A stretch of 64,000 nucleotides of DNA from Imbricaverruca yamaguchii. Its lineage: Eukaryota > Arthropoda > Thecostraca > Neoverrucidae. The notes beneath the pieces were generated by a model that saw nothing but the letters and a program-made list of their open reading frames with translations, was not told the origin of the DNA and made no database searches. Below, piece after piece: positions 47,160 to 59,850 of this stretch. The position numbers and the translations under genes were made by a program. Numbering within the stretch: position 1 is the stretch's first letter; every line of letters begins with the position of its first letter. The stretch covers positions 141,501-205,500 of the forward strand of contig JAOTOL010001473.1 of assembly GCA_034440575.1 (NCBI GenBank), written 5' to 3'.

Positions 47160-47170
47160 CTTCATTTTTG

Positions 47171-50100
47171 ACATATTTGTCACACTTCTTCCCACCAGGG
47201 ACATAACAAAATAACTGGGTCCCTGTCCAGTACCAATACCAATTGTTGAATACATGAACCGATGTTAGGGCGTGCTGATGGTCAGCTGTGCTGCCGATAA
47301 TGCATTGCTGAGCAGTTTTTCTCTCACAACATTTAAAACATGGACGAGAGGGAAGTTGCAGCCGCTCAGCCTCCTAAAAGTGTAAAAGTAAGCGAAAAGG
47401 GCAAACAACAAATTGGCTCAATAAACAACGTCTCAGGCCACTTGGGCAAGAGCTGAGACTCGTGGCCGTGTCCGTGGTAGCTCTAAGACTCGTGACCGTG
47501 TCCGTGGTAACCCAGAGGGCAGAATGTGCATCATAGCCGTGGCTTGTTTGCCTCCACAATTAGGACCGTGGGAAACTTGATCCCACCCAAAGATTCTGAC
47601 GTAATCATTGTCGACACATATGCATGCGGGAGTCCCGTAAGACGTGAGACTAAAGGCAAACTTTGATCCTGTGCTTTCGAAGGCCACTTGTGACCTAAAT
47701 TTGGCTTGCAAAGCTGACGCTGAAGCTAAGTGGAGTGCCAGTCTCCTCCAACTTAAATTTGGTTAGAGTGGTATATCGTGTCACACATATTGCAAAAACA
47801 CGGCCCTCAGCCCATTCAGTTATATGCTTTTTTAGGCCGAGTCAGCAGTTGCATCTTCAAATTACTTCAAAGTAGTGCTCGAATCAATGTTATAGTGTGG
47901 TGTTTTTTGTTGAACATCTCAGTGAGCTATGTCAGCATTACTTTTAGCAATGCACGTTTTCGAAGCCATTTGGAAGCTGAACATTTATTTTCCAGTTCGG
48001 GGCCACTGGGAGCCGAAATGATATCCCTGTGTCTGCCAGCTATGCATTCCATCGTTGAACTTACAGTCATCACCGGTCTTTTCACACTGTCAATTACTCG
48101 CCCCTTTAGGATCACATTGAAAGGATATTCCCTGGTCATTCTCGAGAAATAATGCCACGATTACTGCGACACACTGGCGCAAACACGCCGCTCGTGCCCG
48201 CAATATGTCGGATATGGTCGGCGAAAAAAGTACCGCGATAGGCGGATATTCGTGTACTGTCAAAGTCGTAAGCTTGTCATCGTTTTGATTCCAGATTACG
48301 ACAGGTTACTGAACACGGTCAGGCATTCCGTGTCTGCCCGTATCTGCCTTATGCTTTTATTTTGTCAATCTGGTGGCTTCGATCCATTCTTTTTCGGAAA
48401 CACTCATTCTCTTTCAGAAGCATCAGTGCGGCACGGGCTCTAGCCTGTCGCTCCACTGAGGATCTCATTTTTACAAGCATGGGGGAGGGGATCTAAGAGA
48501 AAACGGGGACCTGTCCCGACGAGAGCTCATCGCCCGGAAATAACACTGTGAGGAGTGAATGCGATTGATTGCGGCTGCGGTTGTGTATAAGGGACTCCGG
48601 CTGGGATAGATACGGCTGGGGTCACCGAAGCTGACTGGCTGGTGGCTGGGAAGCTGAGAGTCACCAGCCTGCTAAGCCTCTCACATAGTCACATATACCA
48701 GTGCTGGTTGACAGATAGTTAGGGAGCCGAGAGTCACCAGTTCCTTGGTACCAAGCTCATAATGCTGGGCTGCAGAGTGTAGCAATACACGCTAAATTCG
48801 AATTCAGCACACCAAATCACCCCAGAAACTATTTTGAACGACCTTTAGTTAACTGACGGGACATACACAAGGGGTCAAAGTGGGTCAAAGCTAGTTCTAG
48901 GATAATTTGGGTGCTAATTACGCATTTGGCGTTCATGCTTATACCACAGGACCGCACATTGTTTTTCGGCCCACAAAGCTAAAGCCCGATATTGACCCTT
49001 GCACATGAAAGCATGAGCGCTCAAGGTTCATGCGAACATTCCTCTTTGAACTTTGATTTGAAGTGTAATACGTTGATGTGCGTTTCATAAGAGTATCATA
49101 TATAGTTCCCCATCTATTTTTATCTCAAGTTAATAAAAGTGCGAATTCTGCTGAAATCTTTCCTGACATGTTCACTAGAAATTGTCTCAGATCTATGACC
49201 TGGCCTAACATGATCTGACATGAGCTTTGCATCACAAGTTCGGCAATTGATGCCCGCGTGCTGTGCAGCCATTCATTACGTTTTATTCAGCCTTTGCTCT
49301 GTAGTATGTTGGATGAAAAACGCGGACTTACCTACCTACACTAGGAGCCGAAATGATCGGTGTAATATTCTTTAAGCACCACCTTAGCAAACTACTGCCT
49401 AGGTTAAGCACACAAATTGTATACCAAACGATTTGCAATAAATGCACCGTAAGCTAGCAACAACTCCAGTGCGTTCGCGCAGGCCGTTCTCCATTTATTC
49501 TGTAACAATCCTAGGGGTGATGGTGGCAACAGCCCACCCCGGTCTTTCGCGGGTTAACACTGACATAAGAAAACAAATTATTCTGTAATCAGCAGAAACA
49601 GACATAATTTTGGTAATCGTAAAACCGCGGGCCACTGGGATATGTGGAAATTTCCCCAATAAGGCTTTCTTTCGTAGTTTTACATTTTAAGTTGGCAGGC
49701 GCGCCATGAGTGCTTGTTCCCTGCTCTAACGTTAGTTCGTCCTTCTGAGACCACGTTGGAGCCTTTTTGGTCATTTCTGGCCTGACCGCTGGACTAAATA
49801 ATTACTATAATTGCAATACTTACTCCTAACTCAACAAAGTTCACCTGACATCAAGTTAGGTCATTGATCTAGGATAATAAAGATCAATGGCAGTCATTAG
49901 AGTTATCTATCACGCTACCACGTCGGGCGACTGGACCATAATGGCGTCGATCTCCAGACGAGTCAAGTCATCCCCAGTCAAGGAACTCCAGCCTTGACTA
50001 GAAGGGCGCTTACCTCACCACAGAACGATTAACTGGCCTTCGGCACGTCCTCGACGTCCGTGTCATGGGCAACATGGCGCCTTCGGCAATCGGACCCATG

Positions 50101-50299
50101 ATAAGGACTCTAGCATCTCCAAGGTGGAGCAGGACCTCGGGTAACATGTCAACTGGAGTGTCCATCCGGTCGAGCCAGCTGGTCACCCAATCGGTCGAGT
50201 TGATTGACTCAGCTGAAATCTGCGAAATGCTTACAAAGATGACAGATATGGACTTCTGTGCAGGACAGTGAGATTGTATCTCGCCAATACAGGCGCCTT
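47171..50299. other. No supported gene
   Basis: Unique sequence. A 124-codon plus frame at 47778-48152 is hydrophobic in part, but the minus strand is also open there and no motif is seen. A short duplicated ACCACGGACACGGTCACGAG block lies near 47460-47510. A TTAACCCGCG end-like motif on the minus strand at about 49545-49556 resembles the left edge of the candidate MITE at 4024, but no partner end was found. Confidence 0.4.
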
Positions 50300-50720
50300 T
50301 TGACCCAGCTGTGTGTTTTGAGAATGCAGGCGCCTTCCCGGGCCATTCGGGCACCGCTCTTGGTAATGTGCGGGGCCATTAGTGGCTACATATGCCCGGC
50401 TCCCGACCGACAAGATAGGCGTCCTGCTGGACAGTTGCATTCTTTGAGAATGCAGGCACACTCTTGGCCCAGTCGGCGCCCTTTTTGCAATAATGCACTT
50501 CCGTGGGCCAGATGATGCCTGTGTTGAAAACAAAGGCGCTGTATGAGGTAGTTAGCACCTCTAGTGCAAATTTAAGCGCCCTTCTAGGACACTAGCACCT
50601 GCCTTGACAGTACTAGTGCAGGCACACTTCTGGGCGCTACTCTTTAGAATGTATGCACCTTCCTGAATGTAGGCACACAACACAGTGCAATAACCAGCCG
50701 AGCATGATCAAGCTGACTAT
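50300..50720. repeat. Highly degenerate tandem repeat with GAATGCAGGC core
   Basis: TTTGAGAATGCAGGC recurs near 50318 and 50442. Looser versions (TAGAATGTATGCACC, CTGAATGTAGGCACA, GTGCAGGCACACTT) occur to 50690. The period varies from 30 to 120 bases. An old, diverged array is the simplest reading. Confidence 0.5.
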
Positions 50721-52470
50721 TGCAGAAGTTGAACACTCCCCCCCCCCGCCCTGCAGGCGGGATCGTTCTTGTGAACCAGTTGGCCGCCTTATTTCGCAAT
50801 GTGTGCGCCGTGTTGGAAAACATGCGTCAAAATAAATGTATATTCTTTTACAAATATTGCCCTGGATGTAACAAGTGATGGCTGGAAGGCCAAGCAGGCT
50901 CTCTCCCCGGCTGATGTGCTAATCGAATCGCGGGTTCATGCTTCTGTGAAGGCATCCTTGGACAAAAGGTGTACATGATTATCCAACTATGACTCAAAAA
51001 GGGTACTCAACACATATTTGTCATGTCATTGCCTCCAAGCAAGTCATCGGTCCAGATCGAGAAGGACAAATCTAGAAAGAAATGTGTATTTCACGAAAAT
51101 ACAAAACAATTAATTATTTATAGATTATGCAATCATGGGATCAACCTGTGGGACACCAAAACATGCCAGTAAATTCAAATTGTGTCTTATGAATTGTATG
51201 GTAGAAGCAAGAATAGATAAATTGATTTGAATGTAGGACATTAGTCTAGTGGGCTGGACATTATTTCCCCGGGGCAAGCTACACCAGTTGAAAAACAATC
51301 AACTGAGTAAACTCAAGCCACACCAAGAGGCCCAGCTCTTCCAGCGAGGTGACTCCGGCCGAGAAGAGAGAAGGGGCCGTTGCAGGCGAACGTTCTTGGA
51401 GAAACAGCATTCCCGGTGACATACTATTGATGACCCCCTTAATGGATTCAGGGATATGTTTAATGACTTTTACCGGGAAGGCAACGGCGACAAAGCATGC
51501 GGAAAATTATAAAATGTAGTCTGAATTTGCAAATTTGCCACTAAAATTATTCATCCATCAACTGGCTGGGAGACCGTTCTTCCCAGTTAGCATGTCACAA
51601 TAGGCTCCGCGGTATCCGCCTCTGGGAACATGTCGCCCAGATGGGGTGGGCGTAACTTCAGCTGCAAATACTCCAACAACACCACCTTTGGCGAACGTAT
51701 AGCAGTGGTGATAAGGAGACCGTACTTCTATACTTCTAATATACACTTCTATACTTCTAATACACATTGCGTATTAGAACAATTATTTCCTTTTGAGTCA
51801 TTAGAGGTACTAGGGAAGCATTGTTAAAAAATTAACCTACATGATGTAGCCGTACCTACATAACCTAGCTATCAGAAAACGCCGTTTAACTTTGAAGATG
51901 TATTCTTTCAGGAAACATGGCATCCAAGGAGAATACACAATTCGAATGAATTCAGCAGGGAGATGCGACACCACCTTGCGCAGCTCCCCAGCGGCTCATA
52001 CGCTTCGTCGCTCCTGCCCTCTGATGCAGATTGCCTGGCTTCTTAACTCCAAAACTTTCGTCGAGTCACATGTCTAGTGAAATAATGTCGCAACTCATGC
52101 AGGGAAATTATGCGGCGGGGCTCTTCCGATCACCGCTCGTTGCTCTATGACTACCTGCCTTTTCGCCAACTGACCTTGTCAGCTGGGAAGTGCAGCCGTA
52201 GCCTTCGGCTGAGTGGTGCCCGACACTGCCGGATCATCGGAGCCCCATATTATTATCGCACAGCTCCGCGCTTATCTAGCATTTCTGGATATCCCTCTGG
52301 CAGAATACACATGATGTGCCGGCCCATCATCCTCCCATTCAGTGCCATCAAAAGGAGCAGACAAAGAGAGGCATCGTATTGCTACATCGGCGGCAATGGC
52401 GGCTGGACCCAGCCGGGCCCGGTCGGCGATACCACGAGACGGGTGACGAGAGGAGCGCCGTGCATAATTT
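50721..52470. other. No supported gene
   Basis: Unique sequence, becoming GC-rich after 52.1 kb. A 154-codon plus frame (52110-52574) runs into the 25-bp array and has no domain. Confidence 0.45.
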
Positions 52471-53186
52471 GCTGGCGGTCAGACCGTTCTCTGGTGGCGG
52501 TAGTCAGTGTTCTGGCGGCCGTGGTCAGACTGTTCTCTGGCGGCCGTGGTCAGACCGTTCTCTGGTGGCGGTAGTCAGTGTTCTGGCGGCCGTGGTCAGA
52601 CTGTTCTCTGGCGGCCGTGGTCAGACTGTTCTCTGGCGGCCATGGTCAGACTGTTCTCTGGCGGCCGTGGTCAGACTGTTCTCTGGCGGCCGTGGTCAGA
52701 CTGTTCTCTGGCGGCCGTGGTCAGACCGTTCTCTGGTGGCGGTAGTCAGTGTTCTGGCGGCCGTGGTCAGACTGTTCTCTGGCGGCCGTGGTCAGACTGT
52801 TCTCTGGCGGCTGTGGTCAGACCGTTCTCTGGTGGCGGTAGTCAGTGTTCTGGCGGCCGTGGTCAGACTGTTTTGTGGCGGCCGTGGTCAGACTGTTCTC
52901 TGGCGGCCATGGTCAGACTGTTCTCTGGCGGCCGTGGTCAGACTGTTCTCTGGCGGCCATGGTCAGACTGTTCTCTGGCGGCCGTGGTCAGACTGTTCTC
53001 TGGCGGCCATGGTCAGACTGTTCTCTGGCGGCCGTGGTCAGACCGTTCTCTGGTGGCGGTAGTCAGTGATCTGGCGGCCGTGGTCAGACTGTTCTCTGGC
53101 GGCCGTGGTCAGACCGTTCTCTGGCGGCCGTGGTCAGACTGTTCTCTGGCGGCCGTGGTCAGACCGTTCTCTGGTGGCGGTAGTCA
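52471..53186. repeat. 25-bp minisatellite with a linked variant unit
   Basis: The main unit is GTTCTCTGGCGGCCGTGGTC followed by AGACT. A variant, CTGGTGGCGGTAGTCAGT, recurs at about 52493, 52564, 52735, 52831, 53052 and 53173. It is always introduced by AGACCGTTCTCT instead of AGACTGTTCTCT. Because 25 is not a multiple of three, each frame reads a 25-residue repeat made of all three translations. The open frames of up to 248 codons are artefacts. Confidence 0.95.
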
Positions 53187-56100
53187 TATTGTTTTCAGGT
53201 GTTGACCCACTACAGTCTGCAGTCTTGTTGCCTGCCAGTGACGGACCATACTTAAGCGGTTTAGTACTGTTTTCCTCTTGGACTCGCGTTAGTGACTCCC
53301 TTGGGCTCAGACTCGATTTGAGTTCCAGATTTGAGTCTGAATTAGAGACTGGAGTTGGAAAGGGTTTCTTGACAGCACCATAGGCATAGATAGCTACACA
53401 CTGAAATAAACTGAGCGGTAGCACATTCGTGCCATTCACCGACACATGATCGAACTTGTTTGTGAATCGCAGATCAAACAGTTTGGACGGGCCGTGTTGA
53501 GCTTTGACTCATTCAGACGCCGTTCCCTTTCCGTGCCGGGAAAGAGCATCATTTAGATGTGGGCTACCTGCATGTTTCGATACGGCAGTGAGGCATGAAC
53601 ATAACCGTACATGAGGGCTCCTTTCTGCTCCACTGCCCCGCGTAATGGGAACGTGGACAGCTGTGTCGAAAATATCCTCCGGCGAAGTTGGATAATTGAT
53701 GCCCTCTATAGCTTGCCGTTACATTAAACAGTGATTTAAAAGTGTTTAACAAGCTCATATAAGCTGTATCTGTATCTGCATGCGGGCACTATCTCTGCAT
53801 CAGTGCAGAACCGTTAGGCCTCTAGCAGCGTTGGAAAAGTGGCCCTTTTTTGGAACTTTTGCAATCCAAAGAATTATACACTCCGGAAAAAATACACTCC
53901 TTGCATTGCTGGATGAAGACATACTCAACTAGCAAGACAGCTAGATGTCATTATACAATAGTGATAACTTGGGTGGAGAGGAAAATTCAGTCATACTGGG
54001 TCCCCTACCACATGAAGTTTCCAGTATAATTGAGGATAATACACATTTGTTATTTCGAGTCATCTGTAGGCACATTCCAAGAGGAGGCAGGAGTAAAGCC
54101 GAAAATGAGATGCCAGCCAGATTGGAAGAATATCAGTTTGCTAGCATGCACAAGTACAACATATGTCAATGGATGGCAAAATATGGATCACTGCAGTCTG
54201 AATATGATCTTAATGCCACTGAACATTCCATATTTCACAACATTCCATCTTCCATATCATTCCATAACATTCCATTTGTGCATGTGCGATTTATGGTGAG
54301 GTGCAGGTGAATTAATAAACAGCCACCAGTGCATTCATGTGTATGTTCTCCATTTGTGGACAAACCTCAGAACAGAGTCCAGATGTGCTCAGAAGAATGT
54401 ATGGATGAACACCAAGAGCTATAGTGGCATCCACACAACTGGTAAGCCACAAAGTGTAGCACTTCCCCCAAATCTCCAAAATACTGGTGGATATGAGCCA
54501 TGTTTTGCTACAGCATAGGAATTGTCATGGGCACTATTACTTTTCCACACATGTTTTACACAGTTTGCCTCCATGAAGCATACAAAGGTATTAGGTTTGG
54601 CTAAATTATGCTAGATTATTTTTTTTTGTAAGTTATCCATTCATCAAATTCCTTTCGGAATCATTCAGGAATATAAAAGTTTTTGAATTTTAAAAAACAC
54701 TCGGGCTAGCATAGGCTGTTTAGTTAGCATAGGCCATTTACTTTTCATTTCTTAATTCATTTTAATACTTTTAATTAATTGCTTATGAAAAATTTTATTA
54801 AAAAAAGATTTTCTTGCATCCAGTTAGGCTGCAGCTTTTTCTTCATTTATAACATCACATTTCATGGTATATTTCCCAACCAAACCTGAGCCACTTTTTT
54901 GGTGTCATTTTGCTACCCAACTGCACTTGCCAAAAAAATGTGCAGTCACATCATGTAAGTACCTACATTATGAACATATTCATAATCATTGCACAAAAAA
55001 TAAATTTCAAGAAATCAAATCACCTTAAACTGCAAATTTGTCCATTCAGAAAGTCAGACCAGAAATGTTAAGAGTATAATGGTATTCAATGGAGAATATG
55101 GACAGGATGCACCTAATAATTCCTGAACATTTCATGAAAGCACAAATAATGCTTGAATGCATGCATATCTATAATATCTGCAGTCAATGTGCACTGAAGA
55201 GGCCCAGCCCCCATTTTGAAAGAAAAACATTCATGCTTCAAAATTAAAGTGAAAACAAAATTTTTAAGTGAAAACAAAATTTTCCAGACAAAGCAAAGCA
55301 ATCAGTTTTGTTCATTTCTACGCTTGTCGGCAAAACATCGCAGCAATTAATATTATCATGTCCTGCTCCTTGTATTATCTGAAGATTTCCCGTCACACAA
55401 CACAAGCTTACAGCTTTGGTTTATCCAAATCAATAACTCGAATTACCGCGAAGATATTTGATATAGGTAAGTAGGTAGGTACCTACATAGTCAGATAATA
55501 CAACCTCTAATACCTCGAGCCAAACACGCAGTCAATTCCTTCCAGATGGCAGCGAAAAACTTTAAAGAAAATCCTTTGTTGAATAAAAAAAACACTACGC
55601 TCCGCTAACCAAATATAGGAATTCACCTTCACCAGCCCGACCGCGTTCTTGGATTCAATGAGTTCACCGCTCTCCATCTCCCACTCCGGCAGGAGCTATT
55701 TGAACCATTGCCACGAAAAGCCATGGATAATGCATTTCTTCTTGGTTCCTTGGAGAATGATATGTTCTGCATCAATTGGGATGGATAAAACTGTTCATAT
55801 TTATCTTATTAAGCAGTCAGGAGCGATGTACATAAAAGATATCGGAAGGATTTTCCACATGAAAATTACCTGAATGGTACCAAAACGTTCCTAAAACCTG
55901 CTAACACTTTGCTCCAAAATGAAGACCCATAGAACCAGAAATTTCACCTTCTTTCGATTTCATGACTTATATTGTTTCTGAATTTCATCAACAAGCGGGA
56001 ATAGTTGCATTCATGCCACTCCGACCGCGAGGTTTCCCCACTCCGGACAAATTCAGATTTACGTGTGTTGACCTAATTCTCTACACTCTTATAAGCCTCA

Positions 56101-56875
56101 TTCTGGTCCAATGATTAATTTCTTCCCACAGTCCTGATTATTATTAATTGAGAAAAAAGTTGCCTGTAATTCTCTTGGCAATTTTCTCTAACTTATTTTT
56201 TTTTTTTTTGTATTTCATAGCAATCATGGCGCGAAATGAGACGCTAATTTCCGCTCGTCCGTGACGATAGTCTGTTTTACAGCAGCAATTTGCCCGCCCG
56301 TCTAGTCGCTTTTCATCCTTCCAAATCATTCCTTGCTTCTACTAAACATTCCAGACATGAACTAAAAAGTGCATTGAAATACATTTAATATTAATAAGGA
56401 TTGACTTCAATATTTTTTTTCAGCTTTCTCATTTGAAAAAAAATAAAATTTCATCGTGGAGAGAATAAAAGATTTTAGACGGATTGTTTTAGTATAACTT
56501 TCCTTCAACCATTATATATTCCGAAACCCATATCCCGAAGTAACATTTTAGACCCTCCCATTTTAGACCCAGCGGTGCACGAACGTCCTGCTCTCGAGGT
56601 ATGTTGTGAATTTGTATTAGTTATGCGGTGTTGGTACCTATGCTAGGAGTGGCAGGTATTGATATATAAACTTGGTTGACATCGATTAAGTATACTTTTG
56701 TGTTCATTTTCTCTACCATTGCTCAGGAAGTTGCCTTATAAGTCATTCACGTAACGTGGTGGATGACTTCAGACGACGATGTGTGGTGGACCCCATCTGG
56801 TTGTCTGTGAGACACTAGGATAAGAACCTAACAAATTACTTAAAGACGTTTTATTCTTGAGGAAGAAGAATTATC
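53187..56875. other. No supported gene
   Basis: Unique, strongly AT-rich between 54.5 and 56.6 kb. A 121-codon plus frame at 53945-54310 and smaller ones elsewhere have no motif I can name. Confidence 0.45.
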
Positions 56876-57018
56876 GGGTTATTTTACGACGCATTCAACC
56901 GCAAGGTCGCATAGCGCCGCCACCCTATATCACACCGATTGGTCGTGGGTGGACTGCAAATGCCGCCGGCCGTGATATTCGAGTCCCACGCTCCACCATC
57001 TAGGCTACCGAGGCCCCT
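56876..57018 (-). mobile_element. tRNA-derived SINE, copy C, diverged
   Basis: The reverse strand has a tRNA-like start GGCCTCGGTAGCCTAGATGG and a weakened B-box (GACTCGAATATCAC). The body follows, with ACGACCAATCGGTGTGATAT, GGCGGCGCTATGCGACC and GCGTCGTAAAATAACC. It aligns with copies A and B through the body and tail but is older or from a different subfamily. No clear flanking duplication was found. Confidence 0.6.
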
Positions 57019-57039
57019 GGGTTTTTGTTCTTCATTCCA

Positions 57040-57240
57040 GGAGACATCACTGCATTTTTCAAAATTTATACACTTCGTTATATATAAAATGTATATACTC
57101 CGTTACTTGGTGCTTCAACATACACCCCATAATTTGGCAAACTGGGAAATTATACACCCCATAACATAGTGCCTCTCAAGATTATACACTCCATACTTTG
57201 GCAAGCCAAAAAATTATACACTCCAAATCCAAGACTGAGA
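57040..57240. repeat. Degenerate TTATACACTCC repeat, about 50-bp period
   Basis: ATTATACACCCCATAA-type blocks recur near 57062, 57090, 57120, 57150, 57180 and 57215, separated by TTTGGCAAACTGG-like spacers. Confidence 0.6.
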
Positions 57241-57311
57241 AGTGAAAATCCAACACTGGCCTCTAGTCAGTGATAGATGGAACAAGTCACATAGCACTGA
57301 GGTTGGTGCGA

Positions 57312-57438
57312 TGAGTGGGTGCGAATTCCTCGGATCAGCTATCATATGCAATAGGAGTGGGTGTGAAGACCTGGACCAGTTATGATCTGCGACAGGAGTG
57401 GTGTGAAAACCTCAGATCAGCTATGATCCGGGACAGGA
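57312..57438. repeat. Tandem repeat of about 42 bp, three copies
   Basis: Units start GAGTGGGTGYGAA and contain ATCAGCTATSATMTGC, with moderate divergence. The unit is unrelated in sequence to the 42-bp array at 10.2 kb. Confidence 0.7.
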
Positions 57439-57465
57439 GTGGCTGCTGTGTTATATTTTACGACT

Positions 57466-57600
57466 CATGCTGGCGCCACTGGTGCCACTGGTGCCACTGG
57501 TGCCACTGGTGCCACTGGTGCCACTGGCGCCACTGGTGCCACTGGTGCCACTGGTGCTACTGGTGCCACTGGTGCCACTGGTGCCACTGGCGCTGGTGTC
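57466..57600. repeat. 9-bp minisatellite (GGTGCCACT)n, about 14 copies
   Basis: Near-perfect GGTGCCACT repeats with GGCGCCACT variants. One frame reads (Gly-Ala-Thr)n and another reads a tryptophan-cysteine-histidine-rich frame. Neither is taken as a gene. Confidence 0.95.
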
Positions 57601-57767
57601 GCAGACGACATTGGTGGTGCAGCTACCTAGATATTTGTGGGACAATCAGGGAAGTACTGGAGATGAAACCGGCGGCCGATGCTTGTTGTCCAAATATATT
57701 GTCTGGTGACTCGACTACAGCAGGAAAGGACATACTGTGTTGCGTTTAAAAGCTGATTGGACACATC

Positions 57768-57905
57768 AGTCACTGGATGCAACATTTACTGAATGAAGCA
57801 TCCACTGGTTACAACGCTCACTGGCTTCGGAATTTACTTTGCACATAGTTCACAGGCTGCAGCATCTACCGGATACAGCATTCACCGGATGCACCATTCA
57901 CTGAG
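57768..57905. repeat. Degenerate repeat of about 18-20 bp
   Basis: Blocks such as CACTGGATGCAACATTTACT, CATCCACTGGTTACAACGCT and CTACCGGATACAGCATTCAC follow each other with a loose 18-20-base rhythm. Confidence 0.5.
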
Positions 57906-58359
57906 CGTATCGTCACCAGACGTTGTGGAACACTCTGAGTGCTATCTGGCGTATCCAGCGGTACACACCTCATGCCATTGTGGTAGCTGCAGCTGGAGCA
58001 GAGGTCAGGTGCTGTTCGAATTCCTCACCACAGATAATGTTTTCATCTAGACGCTCATGCGCTGCGCAGACATCTGGCGTACAGTACTGCCTACGCCCAT
58101 GTTTTGATGCCCCCAATCACATTCTCAATTTGATGGAAGCGAATACAGAAGTTATTGACCCTTCGTCTTGCCCGAGACTCGTTGGACTTTGCCTTTTCGT
58201 TTCGGGGAAAATTCATGCTTTATCTGAACCACGAGGGATTAGTCACGCTCAGTCACGCTCAGCCACTTTGGAATGTGTCTGATTTGGGGACTGCTCACAT
58301 CTCGACCAGCTGGCGACAGCGACTCACCCACTCACTGAGCTGACCGTCAGCACATAGTG

Positions 58360-58735
58360 TCCGATATATTCACCAGTGCGGTGTCCTTCACACAAAATAC
58401 TACCGCTGACACGTCACCTACTCGACATATTCACCAGTTCTTCGTCTTTCAGTGCGGTGTCCTTCCACAAAGTACTACCGCTGACACGTCACCTACTCGA
58501 ATATTCACCAGTGCGGTGTCCTTCACACAAAATACTACCGCTGACCGTCACCTACTCGACATATTCACCAGTGCGGTGTCCTTCACACAAATACTACCGC
58601 TGACACGTCACCTACTCGACATATTCACCAGTGCGGTGTCCTTCACACAAAATACTACCGCTGACACGTCACCTACTCGACATATTCACCAGTGCGGTGT
58701 CCTTCACACGAAGTACTACCGCTGACACGTGACCT
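58360..58735. repeat. Minisatellite of about 61 bp, six copies
   Basis: The unit contains CATATTCACCAGTGCGGTGT, CCTTCACACAAAATACTACC and GCTGACACGTCACCTACTCG. Units carry small indels that move the frame, so the 122-codon frame at 58357 is not a gene. One unit has an extra TTCTTCGTCTTT insertion near 58440. Confidence 0.9.
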
Positions 58736-59237
58736 ATTTGGTGAGTGTAATGTGATGCGCCGGCTTCATCTCACGACAGGTTGACAGCCCGGTCAAAATG
58801 CACGCTGAAGATTCACGACGTGTCGGTATGACCAACGAATAACTATCCAACTAAGAATCATTCTACACTACATCTAACAAGCTCGCACTTAGACAGATGG
58901 ACTTGCGGGAGGAGCCAGAGTAGAATGTATCCATATTTCTATGAAGTTTCACTACCATAATGTTATCAACTAGCTACTAACGTTTATGGTTTTGGCTTTA
59001 GGCTCCTTTCTTGGATGATTCTAGGTGCAGTCCTTGCCTACGTTGAGTGATTTCTATGCTGATGCTTATTTTCTCCCTCCGTTAGAGCCGGCAGTGCCAC
59101 AACTGTTACGTATATTTTGTGGGTTAGCGAAAGGTTTCTTGCAGTACTTGTGATAGGAAAAGGTGGCACTCCTGGTCACCTTGCCATGAGTTACAGAGGA
59201 GAGAAAACACAGAACATGTGAGTATGTTAGTTCGGGC
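58736..59237. other. No supported feature
   Basis: Unique sequence between two repeats. Confidence 0.45.
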
Positions 59238-59750
<513 letters not shown>

Positions 59751-59782
59751 TCTATCTATATGTATATCTATCTATCTATATG

Positions 59783-59832
<50 letters not shown>
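59783..59832. repeat. (TA)n microsatellite
   Basis: A pure TA run closing the ATCT block, followed by TGTGTG. Confidence 0.95.

Positions 59833-59849
<17 letters not shown>

Positions 59850-59850
<1 letters not shown>

Noticed and set aside
47778..48152. 124-codon plus-strand frame with hydrophobic stretches
   Set aside because: No motif is seen, the overlapping minus strand is open, and there is no context to support a gene.
49531..49562. Second TTAA MITE at about 49.55 kb
   Set aside because: Only one end-like motif is seen, with no inverted partner at a plausible distance.
52316..53205. 248- and 232-codon frames over the 25-bp array
   Set aside because: The 75-base superperiod makes every frame repeat. 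There is no start context or domain.
57315..57749. Tryptophan/histidine/cysteine-rich protein of 144 codons
   Set aside because: It is the translation of the GGTGCCACT repeat, and the other frames are open as well.
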